Shown here piece after piece: positions 8,305 to 17,083 of a DNA stretch of 32,265 nt. This DNA is from an uncultured Eudoraea sp. (GTDB lineage Bacteria > Bacteroidota > Bacteroidia > Flavobacteriales > Flavobacteriaceae). The notes under the pieces are model-generated. The model was given only the letters and a program-made list of their open reading frames with translations. It was not told the origin of the DNA and made no database searches. Made by a program: the position numbers and the translations under genes. Numbering within the stretch: position 1 is the stretch's first letter; each line of letters starts with the position of its first letter. Location: positions 5,859 through 38,123 of the forward strand of contig NZ_CAMYOM010000038.1 of NCBI RefSeq assembly GCF_947260015.1, in the 5' to 3' direction.

Positions 8305-9618
8305 CTAGTTTTTTGGATTACCCTTGTTTGTTCGTGCCAAATAATTTGAGAGTACTTTGTCTATCAACTCTTCTTTTGTTAAATGATGAAATACCGTCCT
8401 TATTTTATTACTGAATTCTTCTGAAACGGCACGATTTGGTTTGGTTTTAAATATTTTCTTCGCCCATAATAAGGCATTGTTTTCTTCTATGCTCTGAGCG
8501 TCCGCTTTTTTAAATTCATTAAAGACAATACCTAATTCTTTTTCAAAATCAGCAATATCTTTAACTTCTTCTTTTTGCAATATAGTTAATGAAAGCCCCT
8601 TCGCCCCTGCCCTTGCCGTACGTCCGCTTCTATGAACATACGTATCATAAGTATCTGGCAGATGATAATTAACAACATACGATATTTCTTTAACATCCAG
8701 GCCTCTGGCTGCTAAATCAGTGGCCACTAAAATAGCTATAAGCCCTTCTCTGAATTGTCCCATAATACGGTCACGAATACCTTGAGATAAACTACCATGA
8801 ATGGCTCCGGATGAGAATTTATTTATGGCTAAGTTTTTTGCCAATTTATTAACCGCCGCTTTGGTTTTACAAAAGATAATCCCTCGTTCCCCATCTTTAG
8901 TATTTAAAAAATGTAGCAATACCTCTAGTTTTTCTATAGGTTCTACCACCATATAGCGATGATCGATGCCCTGATGACCCAAGGTAGACATATCTGCTTC
9001 TACCTGCACAACATGTTTAGACATGTAATTTTGAACCAATTGCTTTATGGCACCCGGCATAGTGGCGGTAAACAATAAAGTTCTTCGTGTTTTTGGAATT
9101 TCTTTGATAATACTATCTAAGTCTTCTTTTAAAGCGCTTACCATTTCGTCGGCCTCATCCAATACTAAATACTTTAGGTTTTTGATAGTAATGGCACCAC
9201 GATTTAATAAATCTACCAAACGCCCTGGAGTTGCCACGACAATATGGGTAGTTGTTTTTAAACGTTCTATTTGAGGTTTTATAGGAATGCCTCCGCATAC
9301 TGCTGCAATAGAAATGCCTGGGCTATGCGAAGTAAAAGAAAGTAAATTGGCATGAATTTGTTGCCCTAATTCCCGTGTAGGCGCTAGTATAACGACCTGT
9401 ATCTTAGAGTCTTCAAGATCCACTAACTGCAACAAAGGCAATCCAAAAGCAGCGGTTTTACCTGTTCCTGTTTTTGCCAGGGCTACAAGGTCTTCTTTTT
9501 GATTAAGAACAACAGGAATTGTCTTTTCCTGAATATCTGTGGGATCAGAAATTTGCAAAAGGGCTAAGCTTTCTTGTAGCGCCTTATTAATTCCTAAATC
9601 AGAAAACGTTTTGGACAT
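8305..9618 (-). CDS. DEAD-box RNA helicase
   Basis: A 437-residue ATP-dependent RNA helicase with all core motifs: Q motif TDIQ (27-30), AKTGTGKT (48-55), PTRELG (80-85), DEAD (154-157), TAT (184-186), ATDLAARGLD and HRSGRTAR. The first RecA domain resembles CsdA/DeaD and RhlE proteins. The tail of about 75 residues is not a DbpA domain and not Arg/Asn-rich, so the subfamily is uncertain. It leads a two-gene unit with the DbpA-like helicase. A TATCTTTG box lies 14 bases before the ATG. The natural substrate is presumably structured RNA or ribosomal precursor. Confidence 0.92.
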   Translation of the reverse strand: MSKTFSDLGINKALQESLALLQISDPTDIQEKTIPVVLNQKEDLVALAKTGTGKTAAFGLPLLQLVDLEDSKIQVVILAPTRELGQQIHANLLSFTSHSPGISIAAVCGGIPIKPQIERLKTTTHIVVATPGRLVDLLNRGAITIKNLKYLVLDEADEMVSALKEDLDSIIKEIPKTRRTLLFTATMPGAIKQLVQNYMSKHVVQVEADMSTLGHQGIDHRYMVVEPIEKLEVLLHFLNTKDGERGIIFCKTKAAVNKLAKNLAINKFSSGAIHGSLSQGIRDRIMGQFREGLIAILVATDLAARGLDVKEISYVVNYHLPDTYDTYVHRSGRTARAGAKGLSLTILQKEEVKDIADFEKELGIVFNEFKKADAQSIEENNALLWAKKIFKTKPNRAVSEEFSNKIRTVFHHLTKEELIDKVLSNYLARTNKGNPKN

Positions 9619-9632
9619 AAAATAATTTTAAG

Positions 9633-9640
9633 CAAAGATA
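9633..9640 (-). promoter_or_regulatory. Candidate Bacteroidota -7 box (TATCTTTG) of the helicase operon
   Basis: Read on the minus strand, TATCTTTG matches TAnnTTTG exactly and is followed by GC. It ends 14 bases before the ATG at 9618, implying a leader of only about 10 bases. No clear -33 TTTG was seen. Confidence 0.55.
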
Positions 9641-9673
9641 ACCACACTTTCGAAGCTTACATCCACAGAAAAA

Positions 9674-9829
9674 TTAAATACTTCCCTTTCTCTTGCATAA
9701 AGAAGGTGTTATACCTTCAAACTTTTTAAAAGCACTGTCAAATGAAGACAAAGTGCTAAAGCCGGCATCAAAAGCAATTGAAGAAATCGTAAAGAAAACT
9801 TGTTTCAATCTAAAGTTATGAAAAGTGAG
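9674..9829 (-). pseudogene. Remnant of an AraC/XylS-family regulator (last helix-turn-helix)
   Basis: The minus-strand frame ending in TAA at 9674-9676 reads HNFRLKQV, then ISSIAFDAGFSTLSSF and FKKFEGITPS, about 48 codons in all. This matches the second helix-turn-helix and C-terminal signature of AraC-type regulators (IA..GF......F...FKK..G.TP). The region joining RLKQV to ISSIAFDAGF is shorter than usual and nothing recognisable precedes it: no N-terminal domain and no first helix-turn-helix. It is too short to be functional and lies upstream of the helicase operon, on the same strand. It looks like a decayed gene end left by deletion. Confidence 0.7.
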
Positions 9830-10002
9830 ACTTACAAATAATTGGGTTTAGAATAATCAATTTATACCGTGCTCTTCTGCCCTCCCACAGATCAAACTGT
9901 TAAATATTTCTTAATATAGTACCTTTTTATACATAGTACTGTAACAAAATGATTTATCCTTCGTCTATAACTAAAAGACAACAATCAAAGAAACACAAAA
10001 CC

Positions 10003-10218
10003 ATGAATCATCTGTCAATCCTTATCATTACCAAAGCGATCAAAGTGTTCGGAATTACCTCTGCGGTTTATGACGTTTACTTTAGCTTGTTCAATGAGAT
10101 GGAGGTTAATCTCACCCTCTTAACTTACACCTTGGCCATTGAAACCCTTTTTGTGTATTTGAAATCTTCTCACTTTGAAATTCCGATATGGCTGGAAGCC
10201 ATGGAAGATTTTAGTTAA
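10003..10218 (+). CDS. Small hypothetical protein, possibly membrane-associated
   Basis: A 71-residue frame from the ATG at 10003; an upstream ATG at 9949 would add 18 mostly polar residues. It has two moderately hydrophobic stretches (about residues 4-30 and 34-50) and an acidic C-terminus. I recognise no family. It sits between an AraC-type remnant and a repeat copy, so it may itself be a remnant. Coding status is uncertain. Confidence 0.4.
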   Translation: MNHLSILIITKAIKVFGITSAVYDVYFSLFNEMEVNLTLLTYTLAIETLFVYLKSSHFEIPIWLEAMEDFS

Positions 10219-10287
10219 AATCGGACATCTTATTAATTTGATACCAATTCAAAAAGTTAAGAAATATTTATTTCAAGTAACAATTCC

Positions 10288-10325
10288 ATTCCATACACAG
10301 TTCCTTTACTAAAGTTTCGGGAGAC
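10288..10325. repeat. Interspersed intergenic repeat, copy B
   Basis: This 38-base segment matches 5200-5237 with five differences (shared attccatacac and actaaagtttcgg). It adjoins an 8-bp inverted repeat, agacaagt (10322-10329) and acttgtct (10341-10348). It lies just beyond the 3' end of the secreted-protein gene. Only the end of the element is present, compared with copy A. Confidence 0.6.
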
Positions 10326-10355
10326 AAGTGTTTTTTCATTACTTGTCTAATGTTT

Positions 10356-10976
10356 TTAAAGGTTGCCACAATACGCATTATAGTATGCCACCACATCCAA
10401 AGGTCTGCTAATCGACAGATTGTTTATTTTTTCTACCAAGGCCGGGCAATCCCAAAAATAGCTTGTCAAACGTTTCTTCTTAAGACCAAAGATGCCTTGG
10501 GTGGCCCTTTCCATATTGGTATCGCCGTCCTGTAGAAATAGTTCAAATTGATCAAGGAAATCATTGTCGTCATGTATATATTCCCTGGCATAGCAACTTA
10601 AACGTCCCTTGGCCAATACCTTTAAAAAGGTTTTTTTGCCATATCCGGGTCGCGTATAATAATCAAACCTGAAAAACCTGCTTTCCTCAGCATACCAGAT
10701 AGATTCATAGGTATGTATTCCTGCCTTATAGCCCAAAAGATTCTCTGCACTATAGCGCCGAACCTTACCGCGTTCATTCTTGAACCTAATCTTTTCAAAA
10801 AGTGTCCCATGATTCCGGTTTTTAACGGATCCGTAAAGTGTATCACTACTATTGAGAACTATGTATCCGGGTTCAAAGGCCTGGGCCCTGATAGTTTGGA
10901 AAGTGCAACAAAGAATTAGTGCCAAGAGCGTTAAAGCAAACTCTTTACCTCTAAATGGAAATGCAATGGATTCCAT
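10356..10976 (-). CDS. Exported hypothetical protein
   Basis: From the ATG at 10976 the protein has 206 residues; a start at 11006 would add ten. A signal peptide is visible (about residues 15-32, LALILCCTFQTIRAQA). The mature protein begins with GYIVLNSSDTLYGSVKNRN, a pattern I associate with Bacteroidota exported proteins of unknown function that begin with a DTL-G motif. The remainder is rich in aromatic and charged residues and ends AYYNAYCGNL. No catalytic motif was found. Confidence 0.65.
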   Translation of the reverse strand: MESIAFPFRGKEFALTLLALILCCTFQTIRAQAFEPGYIVLNSSDTLYGSVKNRNHGTLFEKIRFKNERGKVRRYSAENLLGYKAGIHTYESIWYAEESRFFRFDYYTRPGYGKKTFLKVLAKGRLSCYAREYIHDDNDFLDQFELFLQDGDTNMERATQGIFGLKKKRLTSYFWDCPALVEKINNLSISRPLDVVAYYNAYCGNL

Positions 10977-11286
10977 AAAAAATTGTTTAAAGTCATCTAG
11001 AGACAACTACCATACCAAAAGCAAGAAATCTATTGATTTTCGTTAAGATTCTTTTATAAGACGTCATATTTGAAAGATCTATGAGCCTCTTTAATTTAGA
11101 CTTCTCGAAACCTTGTAGGCAGTATAATATATATTAAAGCCATTGGCCGGGCAACTTGACTTTGTAACAAGCTGTATAAATTTCGGGTTAGTTAGTGGGA
11201 TTCGGGCAAATTTTGTTATATTTAAATGAATCAGGTACTTAGAATCCGTTTAATTTGATTTTTTAATTAATAAAACAATTGATATT

Positions 11287-11559
11287 ATGAGCAGATTAAA
11301 AAAACTTAAATACTTTACTCTGGTAATGCTATTATTTGGCTTCATTGCAGCTGGTACATTGAGCTCTTGCAGAGACCAAAAGAAGAAAGAAAACACCGAA
11401 GAGCAGGCTGAACCTCCTAAAGGTGAAGAGCATCCCACAGAAGAAGGGGCTGCCAAGGAGGAACATCCGGCTGCTAAAGAGGGCGAAGAACATCCTGTGA
11501 AAGAAGAGGGTGATCATCCTGAAGGCGAAGAACATCCTAAGGATACCGTATCAGGGTAG
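11287..11559 (+). CDS. Small lipoprotein with acidic (E/D)HP repeats
   Basis: A 90-residue protein. A charged start and hydrophobic stretch lead to a lipobox, LSSC, with Cys28 as the lipidated residue. The mature part has almost no hydrophobic residues and contains five (E/D)HP units (GEEHP, KEEHP, GEEHP, GDHP, GEEHP) in a Glu/Lys/Gly-rich background. Regularly spaced His and Glu could bind metal ions, but this is inference. I know no named family. Its 3' end overlaps the convergent transglutaminase-like gene by 9 bases, so the two transcripts would be antisense at their ends. Confidence 0.7.
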   Translation: MSRLKKLKYFTLVMLLFGFIAAGTLSSCRDQKKKENTEEQAEPPKGEEHPTEEGAAKEEHPAAKEGEEHPVKEEGDHPEGEEHPKDTVSG

Positions 11560-12933
11560 GCTTAACTGATTTTCTGAGATTTCTTGTTCAGCTTTCCGGC
11601 GAAATGAAAAAAATGTCTCGGGAAACGCTGGTTTATTGCCTATTTCCATTACAGGATATGCGAGAAAGTTGATGGGTCCGGAATATGGTCCGGGTTCTAT
11701 TTGAAGATCCCGTCCACGGCTGAATTCGATGCGATTAGCCGGATGCCGGCCAAAGTAATAAGTGGCGAGAGCTGTGTATTTATTGGCTTCACTGATATCC
11801 ACAGGCCACCATTTTCCCTCTGCATAAAATTCTGCCCAGCAGTGATAGCCATCGATACCTCCTTCGTCACGATCTGATGGAATTGAAGCCCCTACAGCAA
11901 ACCGGGATGGTATTCCTGCAGATCTGGCCAGGGAAATAAATAGCGAATGAAATTCCGTGCAATTACCGGTTAGCGCATCGCATGCGTAAACGGCATCACC
12001 CGTGCCATATGTCCCCGACTTCATATAACGCATATTATCAATGATGTAATCATATAAGGCCCTTGCCTGCATTATGGCTCCCTCGCTGTTTTTTAGTCCA
12101 ATTATAGAATCTGCCAGTACCTGAAACCGGTCGCCTACAGGCATTAGTAAACTGGGATTCAGATATTTTGTATTGGACGTATCATCCTCATAGGGCTTTT
12201 TCTCTTTTCTCTTTATATCGTAAACGAGTTCTACTTTTTTCCCGCTATGCTCTGGAAATAGTTCCATATATAAAATGGTATTCCCATAATTCTTCTCTTC
12301 AAGCATTTGATGTTTCACAGGAGCTTCAAGGGTATTTAAATCTACAGTTTGAAAACGATCGCTTCGTGGAATAGGAATCCACATTTTTGCCGATTCTTTA
12401 ATATCCGGCAAAGTAACCTCATAATGAAATTCAAAGCTGTCTTCTCCTTCGATGACCCCTAACAAATCAGATGATGCGTTTTGAACCGGCATTCTGTACC
12501 AGGTCTTGTCCTTGCGTTGTTTCCAGGTGTAAAAAGGTTTACCGTTAAGCTTATGCAGGGTAGTTTCGGTAACGCTCATGTTACCCGGATCTCCATCTAA
12601 GAAAAAATCCACATCGTATACATCTCCACTTACATCGGCCAAATCAACACAAGCAAAATGACGCCTCGGACCTAAATTTGAAAGGTATTCCGTATGTACA
12701 CGTACCAATTGCAGCCGCAGTTCTTTCCCGTTAGTAGTCATGTTAAAATACCCACCCCCTTCTTCTACCTTTTTAGCGATATTGGCTTTAATGCCCGCCT
12801 CTATATCGGCAGTAACTACCTTGGGGATTTTCTTGACCGCCAGCGTTTTATCTTCTTTTTTCTCTTTTGTGCTTGTATTGCAGGCCATTATCAAAACAAG
12901 TATGAAGAGATATATGATCCGTGGGTCTTTCAT
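11551..12933 (-). CDS. Transglutaminase-like lipoprotein
   Basis: A 460-residue exported protein with lipobox IMAC (Cys18), so anchored on the periplasmic side or at the surface. Residues about 285-395 form a transglutaminase-like core with an intact cysteine-protease-type triad: Cys325 (TGNCTEFHSLF), His364 (GYHCWAEFY) and Asp379 (WWPVDISEA). The region before it (about 165-240) resembles the beta-sandwich domain that often precedes this core. Bacterial relatives act as peptidases or cross-linking enzymes; the substrate cannot be told from sequence. No neighbour forms an obvious operon with it. Confidence 0.87.
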   Translation of the reverse strand: MKDPRIIYLFILVLIMACNTSTKEKKEDKTLAVKKIPKVVTADIEAGIKANIAKKVEEGGGYFNMTTNGKELRLQLVRVHTEYLSNLGPRRHFACVDLADVSGDVYDVDFFLDGDPGNMSVTETTLHKLNGKPFYTWKQRKDKTWYRMPVQNASSDLLGVIEGEDSFEFHYEVTLPDIKESAKMWIPIPRSDRFQTVDLNTLEAPVKHQMLEEKNYGNTILYMELFPEHSGKKVELVYDIKRKEKKPYEDDTSNTKYLNPSLLMPVGDRFQVLADSIIGLKNSEGAIMQARALYDYIIDNMRYMKSGTYGTGDAVYACDALTGNCTEFHSLFISLARSAGIPSRFAVGASIPSDRDEGGIDGYHCWAEFYAEGKWWPVDISEANKYTALATYYFGRHPANRIEFSRGRDLQIEPGPYSGPINFLAYPVMEIGNKPAFPETFFSFRRKAEQEISENQLSLP

Positions 12934-13283
12934 TCTATAAAATGATTAATATTTGTATGAATTTACAATTATTCCATGATTCTCCCAATAAGGCTATTTA
13001 ACCCCGGGAATCTGCTCCAGATGGGATGCCCTTCATTTCAGGAGTATACCTTACCTCCTATCCTTAAATTGGCTGGTACTTCCGCTAAAGCTTCTGCGAC
13101 ACGCGGACGAAGGACGTGCGTTCAGATCGCGCATAACAAGTGCCAGTCTTCGGAAGCTGAGGTGAAGTATGGCTCCATTACATTTAGATAAGTATCTTTT
13201 AAAACTTGAGCGAGTTGGCGCGTTGGAAATGAAAGCAATAATCAGGAAAGTTCGGGCGCTGCCCGGGTCTGATAATACTAATT
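12934..13283. other. Intergenic region carrying repeat copy C
   Basis: A 350-bp gap between the transglutaminase-like gene start and the end of the repeat-protein gene. The middle is occupied by the repeat listed separately. The plus-strand frame 12976-13191 crosses that repeat and is not supported as a gene. Confidence 0.45.
13077..13169. repeat. Interspersed repeat copy C, imperfect inverted-repeat form
   Basis: The arms tacttccgctaaagcttc (starting 13077) and the reverse complement of 13146-13169 (tacttcacctcagcttcc) are imperfect inverted repeats of about 24 bases around a 45-base centre. The centre shares tgcgacac..ggacg..gga with copy A (13095-13114 against 5352-5371, 16 of 20). The structure could fold as a long hairpin. 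Confidence 0.5.
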
Positions 13284-13853
13284 TTAATATGTAACCTGAG
13301 GAATAGATTTTATATGCGCGAAAACCTCTATCCCATTAACTGTGGTTTCGACTTTATCCGGATTCATCTTAATGCCTTTAACAGCGTTAGTGGTTCCATC
13401 CGGAGAAATGGCTATAACATTATAAAAGATCATATCTTGATAAATGGCTCTGATATGAACAATATTTCCTGATTTACTTACACCTTTTACAGGTAAAAAC
13501 TTTCCATCTTCAGTAATGGCCTTAATATCTAATATATTTCCTTCTTCGTCAATGGCTTTAACCGGGTAATACTTCTCATCTCCTACTAACATTTTAATTG
13601 GAAGCCTCTTACCTTTTACAAATGCCTTAACATCCAGTAAACTTGTTTGCTCAGAATTCTGAATAGCTTTCACATTGTACACTTTTCCTTTTTTGTCTAT
13701 GGCCTTTATTTTTAAATACTTCGCCTCAGGTTTAAATGCTTTAACATGCCATATTATTTCTTTAAAATTGACCTTTTTAGCATTATTTTTTTGAGAAAAA
13801 CCAATATTGGCGCATAATATTAGTGCAAAACAAAATAAAAGATATTTGTTCAT
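13284..13853 (-). CDS. Exported protein of twelve-residue VKAI repeats
   Basis: A 189-residue protein with a signal peptide (MNKYLLFCFALILCANIGFS). The mature part is almost wholly a short repeat with core xVKAI, seen at residues 36, 48, 60, 74, 85, 97, 109, 121, 133, 145 and 157. The step is exactly 12 except for one +14 and one +11. Turns are often KKG, EEG, EDG, KSG or PDG. This suggests a repetitive beta structure. The start at 13853 is preferred because a perfect TAATTTTG promoter box lies inside the longer frame (to 13907) and the signal peptide begins here. Function is unknown. Confidence 0.75.
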   Translation of the reverse strand: MNKYLLFCFALILCANIGFSQKNNAKKVNFKEIIWHVKAFKPEAKYLKIKAIDKKGKVYNVKAIQNSEQTSLLDVKAFVKGKRLPIKMLVGDEKYYPVKAIDEEGNILDIKAITEDGKFLPVKGVSKSGNIVHIRAIYQDMIFYNVIAISPDGTTNAVKGIKMNPDKVETTVNGIEVFAHIKSIPQVTY

Positions 13854-13880
13854 AACTGAATTGATTTCTTTAAGGTGAGC

Positions 13881-13888
13881 CAAAATTA
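13881..13888 (-). promoter_or_regulatory. Candidate -7 box (TAATTTTG) of the VKAI-repeat gene
   Basis: An exact match to TAnnTTTG on the minus strand, ending 27 bases before the ATG at 13853. It excludes the longer reading frame as the main product. Confidence 0.55.
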
Positions 13889-14086
13889 CAGACACCCCTT
13901 TAAACATTTTATGACAATTATCAGCTAACCGATGGTTTGTCTATTTATTTTTTAAGAGTATTCCTGAACCAAAAGGACACCCCCCACCTACTCCCAATAG
14001 CTATCAGGATTTGATGTTATTATGTTTTGAGAAGAAATATTTAGTATAAATTTTTTTTAAGGAAGTGAAGTGCTAAATAGCCTTTA

Positions 14087-15367
14087 TTAATTCCTGTTAC
14101 GGCTTCTGTTCCTGTTGCGATTTTGAGATCCGTTACTATTTGAATTTCGATGCTGGTTCCGATTTCTATTGCGATTAGAATTGTGTGACCGCTGTTGTTT
14201 TTGTGGTGTCCTGGTTTCCACCTCGTCTTCACTATCCACAAATTGGTGTTCAGGCATACGAGGGACTTCCTGTTTGATCAGTTTTTCAATATCCCGAAGG
14301 TACGGTCGTTCTTCCAGGTCACAAAAAGACAATGCAATTCCACTGGCACTCGCACGACCTGTTCGCCCAATCCGGTGCACATAGGTTTCCGAAACATTGG
14401 GAAGGTCATAGTTGATGACTAACGAAAGCTCCTCTACATCGATGCCCCTTGCAGCGATATCAGTAGCGATCAATACTTTTAGTTTTCCATCCTTGAAGTC
14501 GCCTAAGGCCTTCTGTCTGGCATTTTGTGATTTATTACCGTGAATGGCCGCCGACCCTATATCGGCTTGCCTTAATTTTTTGACGATTTTATCGGCACCG
14601 TGTTTTGTTCTTGAAAACACTAAAACTGAATCATCAGGTCTCCCCTGTAAAAGATGAACCATTAATTTAGGCTTGTTGCTCTTACTTACGAAATAGACAC
14701 CCTGTTCTACTTTCTCCGCGGTAGCTTGTTTCGGTTTGATGGTAACCCGCTCATAATCGCCCAGTATTTTTCTCGAAAGTGCTACAATATCTTTGGGCAT
14801 GGTTGCCGAAAAGAAAAGTGATTGTCGTTTTGGGGGTAGCTTGGCGATGATCTTTTTAATGTCATGAATAAAGCCCATATCCAACATATGGTCGGCTTCA
14901 TCAAGTACTACGAATTCTAAGTCCCGAAAAGATATAAAACCCTGGTTCGTCAAATCGAGTAACCGGCCTGGGGTGGCCACAAGGATATCAACGCCATTTC
15001 TTAATGTTTTTACCTGTTTCCCTTGTTTGACACCACCAAAAATAACGGTGTTTCGCAAGCCTGTAAATTTTCCATAAGCGGCTAAACTTTCGCCTATTTG
15101 TATGGCCAATTCACGTGTTGGAGTTACAATCAGGGCCTTTATCCGTCGTTTACCCTTTTGTCCATTTTGCGAATTATACAAATGCTGAAGTATAGGAATT
15201 CCGAATGCTGCGGTTTTACCCGTTCCCGTTTGTGCAACACCCAAAAGATCTTTGCCTTTGAGGAGAATGGGAATGGCTTGTACTTGAATTGGGGTGGGGT
15301 TTGTATAGCCTTCTGCCTGAAGTGCTTTAAGTATTGGATCGGCCAGGCCGAGTTCTTTGAATGTCAT
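14087..15367 (-). CDS. RhlE-like DEAD-box RNA helicase with Asn/Arg-rich tail
   Basis: A 426-residue helicase from the ATG at 15367; an in-frame start at 15394 lies upstream of the promoter box. Motifs: F3 and PTPIQ (24-28) of the Q motif, AQTGTGKT (45-52), PTRELA (83-88), DEAD (156-159), SAT (187-189), ATDIAARGID and HRIGRTGR. The core resembles RhlE. From about residue 388 the tail is a low-complexity run of Asn, Arg, Ser and His, presumably disordered and RNA-binding. It is monocistronic in appearance, with the FAD-protein gene behind it on the same strand. Roles of RhlE include ribosome maturation and RNA decay; the role here is inferred. Confidence 0.92.
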   Translation of the reverse strand: MTFKELGLADPILKALQAEGYTNPTPIQVQAIPILLKGKDLLGVAQTGTGKTAAFGIPILQHLYNSQNGQKGKRRIKALIVTPTRELAIQIGESLAAYGKFTGLRNTVIFGGVKQGKQVKTLRNGVDILVATPGRLLDLTNQGFISFRDLEFVVLDEADHMLDMGFIHDIKKIIAKLPPKRQSLFFSATMPKDIVALSRKILGDYERVTIKPKQATAEKVEQGVYFVSKSNKPKLMVHLLQGRPDDSVLVFSRTKHGADKIVKKLRQADIGSAAIHGNKSQNARQKALGDFKDGKLKVLIATDIAARGIDVEELSLVINYDLPNVSETYVHRIGRTGRASASGIALSFCDLEERPYLRDIEKLIKQEVPRMPEHQFVDSEDEVETRTPQKQQRSHNSNRNRNRNQHRNSNSNGSQNRNRNRSRNRN

Positions 15368-15383
15368 TTTATTAAATAAGGCG

Positions 15384-15391
15384 CAAAGATA
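15384..15391 (-). promoter_or_regulatory. Candidate -7 box (TATCTTTG) of the RhlE-like gene
   Basis: An exact match to TAnnTTTG, followed by GC, ending 16 bases before the ATG at 15367. The arrangement is the same as at 9633-9640. Confidence 0.55.
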
Positions 15392-15442
15392 CACTTATTT
15401 AGACTGAGAACGTTGAAGATAGCTATATGAAGGGAAAATACT

Positions 15443-16996
15443 TCACAACCCCGCAACAGCAGCTTCCGCACAACGCTCCCCATCCATGGCGGCTGATACG
15501 ATGCCACCCGCATACCCCCCACCTTCGCCGCATGGGAACAAGCCTTTGATTTCCGGATGCTCTAATTGTTCGTTCCTGGGGATGGTTACCGGAGACGAAG
15601 TTCGCGATTCTACTCCCACGATATTGGCTTCGGAAGTATAGTAGCCTTTCATTTTCTTACCAAATGCGGTGAATCCGGTTCTTAAACGGCTCCCTATTAA
15701 CCTGGGCAGTAGCGAATGCAAAGGTGCAGATTTGAGTCCCGGTTGGTACGAAGTTGGGTTTAAATCTGGAGACAATACACCTTCTACAAAATGCGTTAAC
15801 CGCTGGGCAGGAGCGGTTTGGGATCTTCCACCGGCCGTAAAGGCCAAACGTTCCAGATCTTTTTGGTATTCCAGTCCTTTTAAGACGCCGAACTTTTCGT
15901 ATTTGGGAATATCTTCTTCCACGTTTATTTCAACAACAATGCCTGAATTGGCGAAAAGGTTGTTCCGTTTTGAGGGCGACATTCCATTGACGACCACTTC
16001 TCCCGGTGATGTTGCTGCGGGAACTATAAAACCACCCGGGCACATACAGAACGAATACACTCCGCGATTCTTCACTTGTTGCACTAAACTATAAGAAGCG
16101 GCGGGAAGCAATTCATCACGCTCCCCTTTGCAATGGTATTGAATGGAATCAATAATTTGTTGCGGGTGTTCTACACGAACGCCCATCGCAAAAGACTTTG
16201 CTTTTAGGGCAATCTTCTTTTTTTGAAGAAGGTAAAAAATGTCACGTGCTGAATGGCCAGTCGCTAGAATAACCCGAGACACTTGCATTTCATTTTCATC
16301 TTGTAAAACAATGGTTTTTAATTGATTGCGTTCAATTATAAAATCAATTACTTTAGAATTAAAATGTACCTCACCACCATACTTAAGTATTGTTTCCCGA
16401 ATGTTCTGAACAATTTTCGGTAGTTTATTCGTGCCAATATGTGGGTGTGCATCAATAAGAATTTGCTCCGTTGCACCATGGTGCACCAGACTTTCAAAAA
16501 TGCGTCTGACATCACCTCGTTTAAGACTCCGTGTATATAATTTTCCATCGGAATAGGTGCCTGCCCCACCTTCCCCAAAACAGTAATTACTATCCTCGTT
16601 TACGACATGGTCCTGGTTGATGGCTTTTATATCTCTTCGACGATTTTGCACATTCTTGCCTCGCTCTAGTACAATAGGTTTGTAACCAAGCTCTAAACAA
16701 CGCAACGCGGCCCACATTCCCGCAGGACCAAAACCGATGATATGAATAGGTTTCGCTTTTGAAACATCCATATAATCAAAGGAGTAAGTAGAAGTTTCAG
16801 GAGCTTTTTCCTTTATGTAAACGGCAAGCTTGTAATTGAAATAAATGGTTTTCTTTCGTGCGTCAATGGACTTTCGGAGCACCTTTATTGTAAAATCATC
16901 TTCAGGAAACCCCAGGGTTTTGGAAGCTTTGCGCATAAGGATGCCATCCTGACCCTCTTCCTTTAAACCTACCCTTAATTGGATGTTTCTGATCAT
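15443..16996 (-). CDS. FAD-dependent oxidoreductase of the COG2509 type
   Basis: A 517-residue flavoprotein. Residues 1-75 form a small N-terminal domain typical of this family. The dinucleotide-binding motif GFGPAG (88-93), with Glu111 at the end of strand 2 (VLERG), marks FAD binding. FGEGGAGTYSDGKL (140-153) and the C-terminal GLFPCGEGGGYAGG (485-498) are family-typical glycine-rich loops. The length is normal for these uncharacterised FAD-dependent dehydrogenases. The reaction is unknown. It lies between two helicase genes on the same strand, 75 bp upstream of the RhlE-like start, with no evident functional link. Confidence 0.85.
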   Translation of the reverse strand: MIRNIQLRVGLKEEGQDGILMRKASKTLGFPEDDFTIKVLRKSIDARKKTIYFNYKLAVYIKEKAPETSTYSFDYMDVSKAKPIHIIGFGPAGMWAALRCLELGYKPIVLERGKNVQNRRRDIKAINQDHVVNEDSNYCFGEGGAGTYSDGKLYTRSLKRGDVRRIFESLVHHGATEQILIDAHPHIGTNKLPKIVQNIRETILKYGGEVHFNSKVIDFIIERNQLKTIVLQDENEMQVSRVILATGHSARDIFYLLQKKKIALKAKSFAMGVRVEHPQQIIDSIQYHCKGERDELLPAASYSLVQQVKNRGVYSFCMCPGGFIVPAATSPGEVVVNGMSPSKRNNLFANSGIVVEINVEEDIPKYEKFGVLKGLEYQKDLERLAFTAGGRSQTAPAQRLTHFVEGVLSPDLNPTSYQPGLKSAPLHSLLPRLIGSRLRTGFTAFGKKMKGYYTSEANIVGVESRTSSPVTIPRNEQLEHPEIKGLFPCGEGGGYAGGIVSAAMDGERCAEAAVAGL

Positions 16997-17083
16997 GGGG
17001 CCAAAAGCTTCAAATTAAAGTAGTGTGTTTGATGTAATCGTAACTATAAGAACATGTAGCCATAAATCAATTCAATACAATAG

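Noticed and set aside
13077-13169. Integron attC-like site in repeat copy C
   Set aside because: It has an imperfect inverted-repeat shape and a nearby cataac, but no paired R'/R'' core boxes at the ends, no second site flanking a cassette and no integrase in the window.
12976-13191. 71-codon plus-strand frame in the gap before the VKAI-repeat gene
   Set aside because: It spans repeat copy C; no family resemblance and no promoter or conserved start.
15669-16094. 141-codon plus-strand frame inside the FAD-protein gene
   Set aside because: It is a shadow of the minus-strand gene, whose motifs are complete in its own frame.
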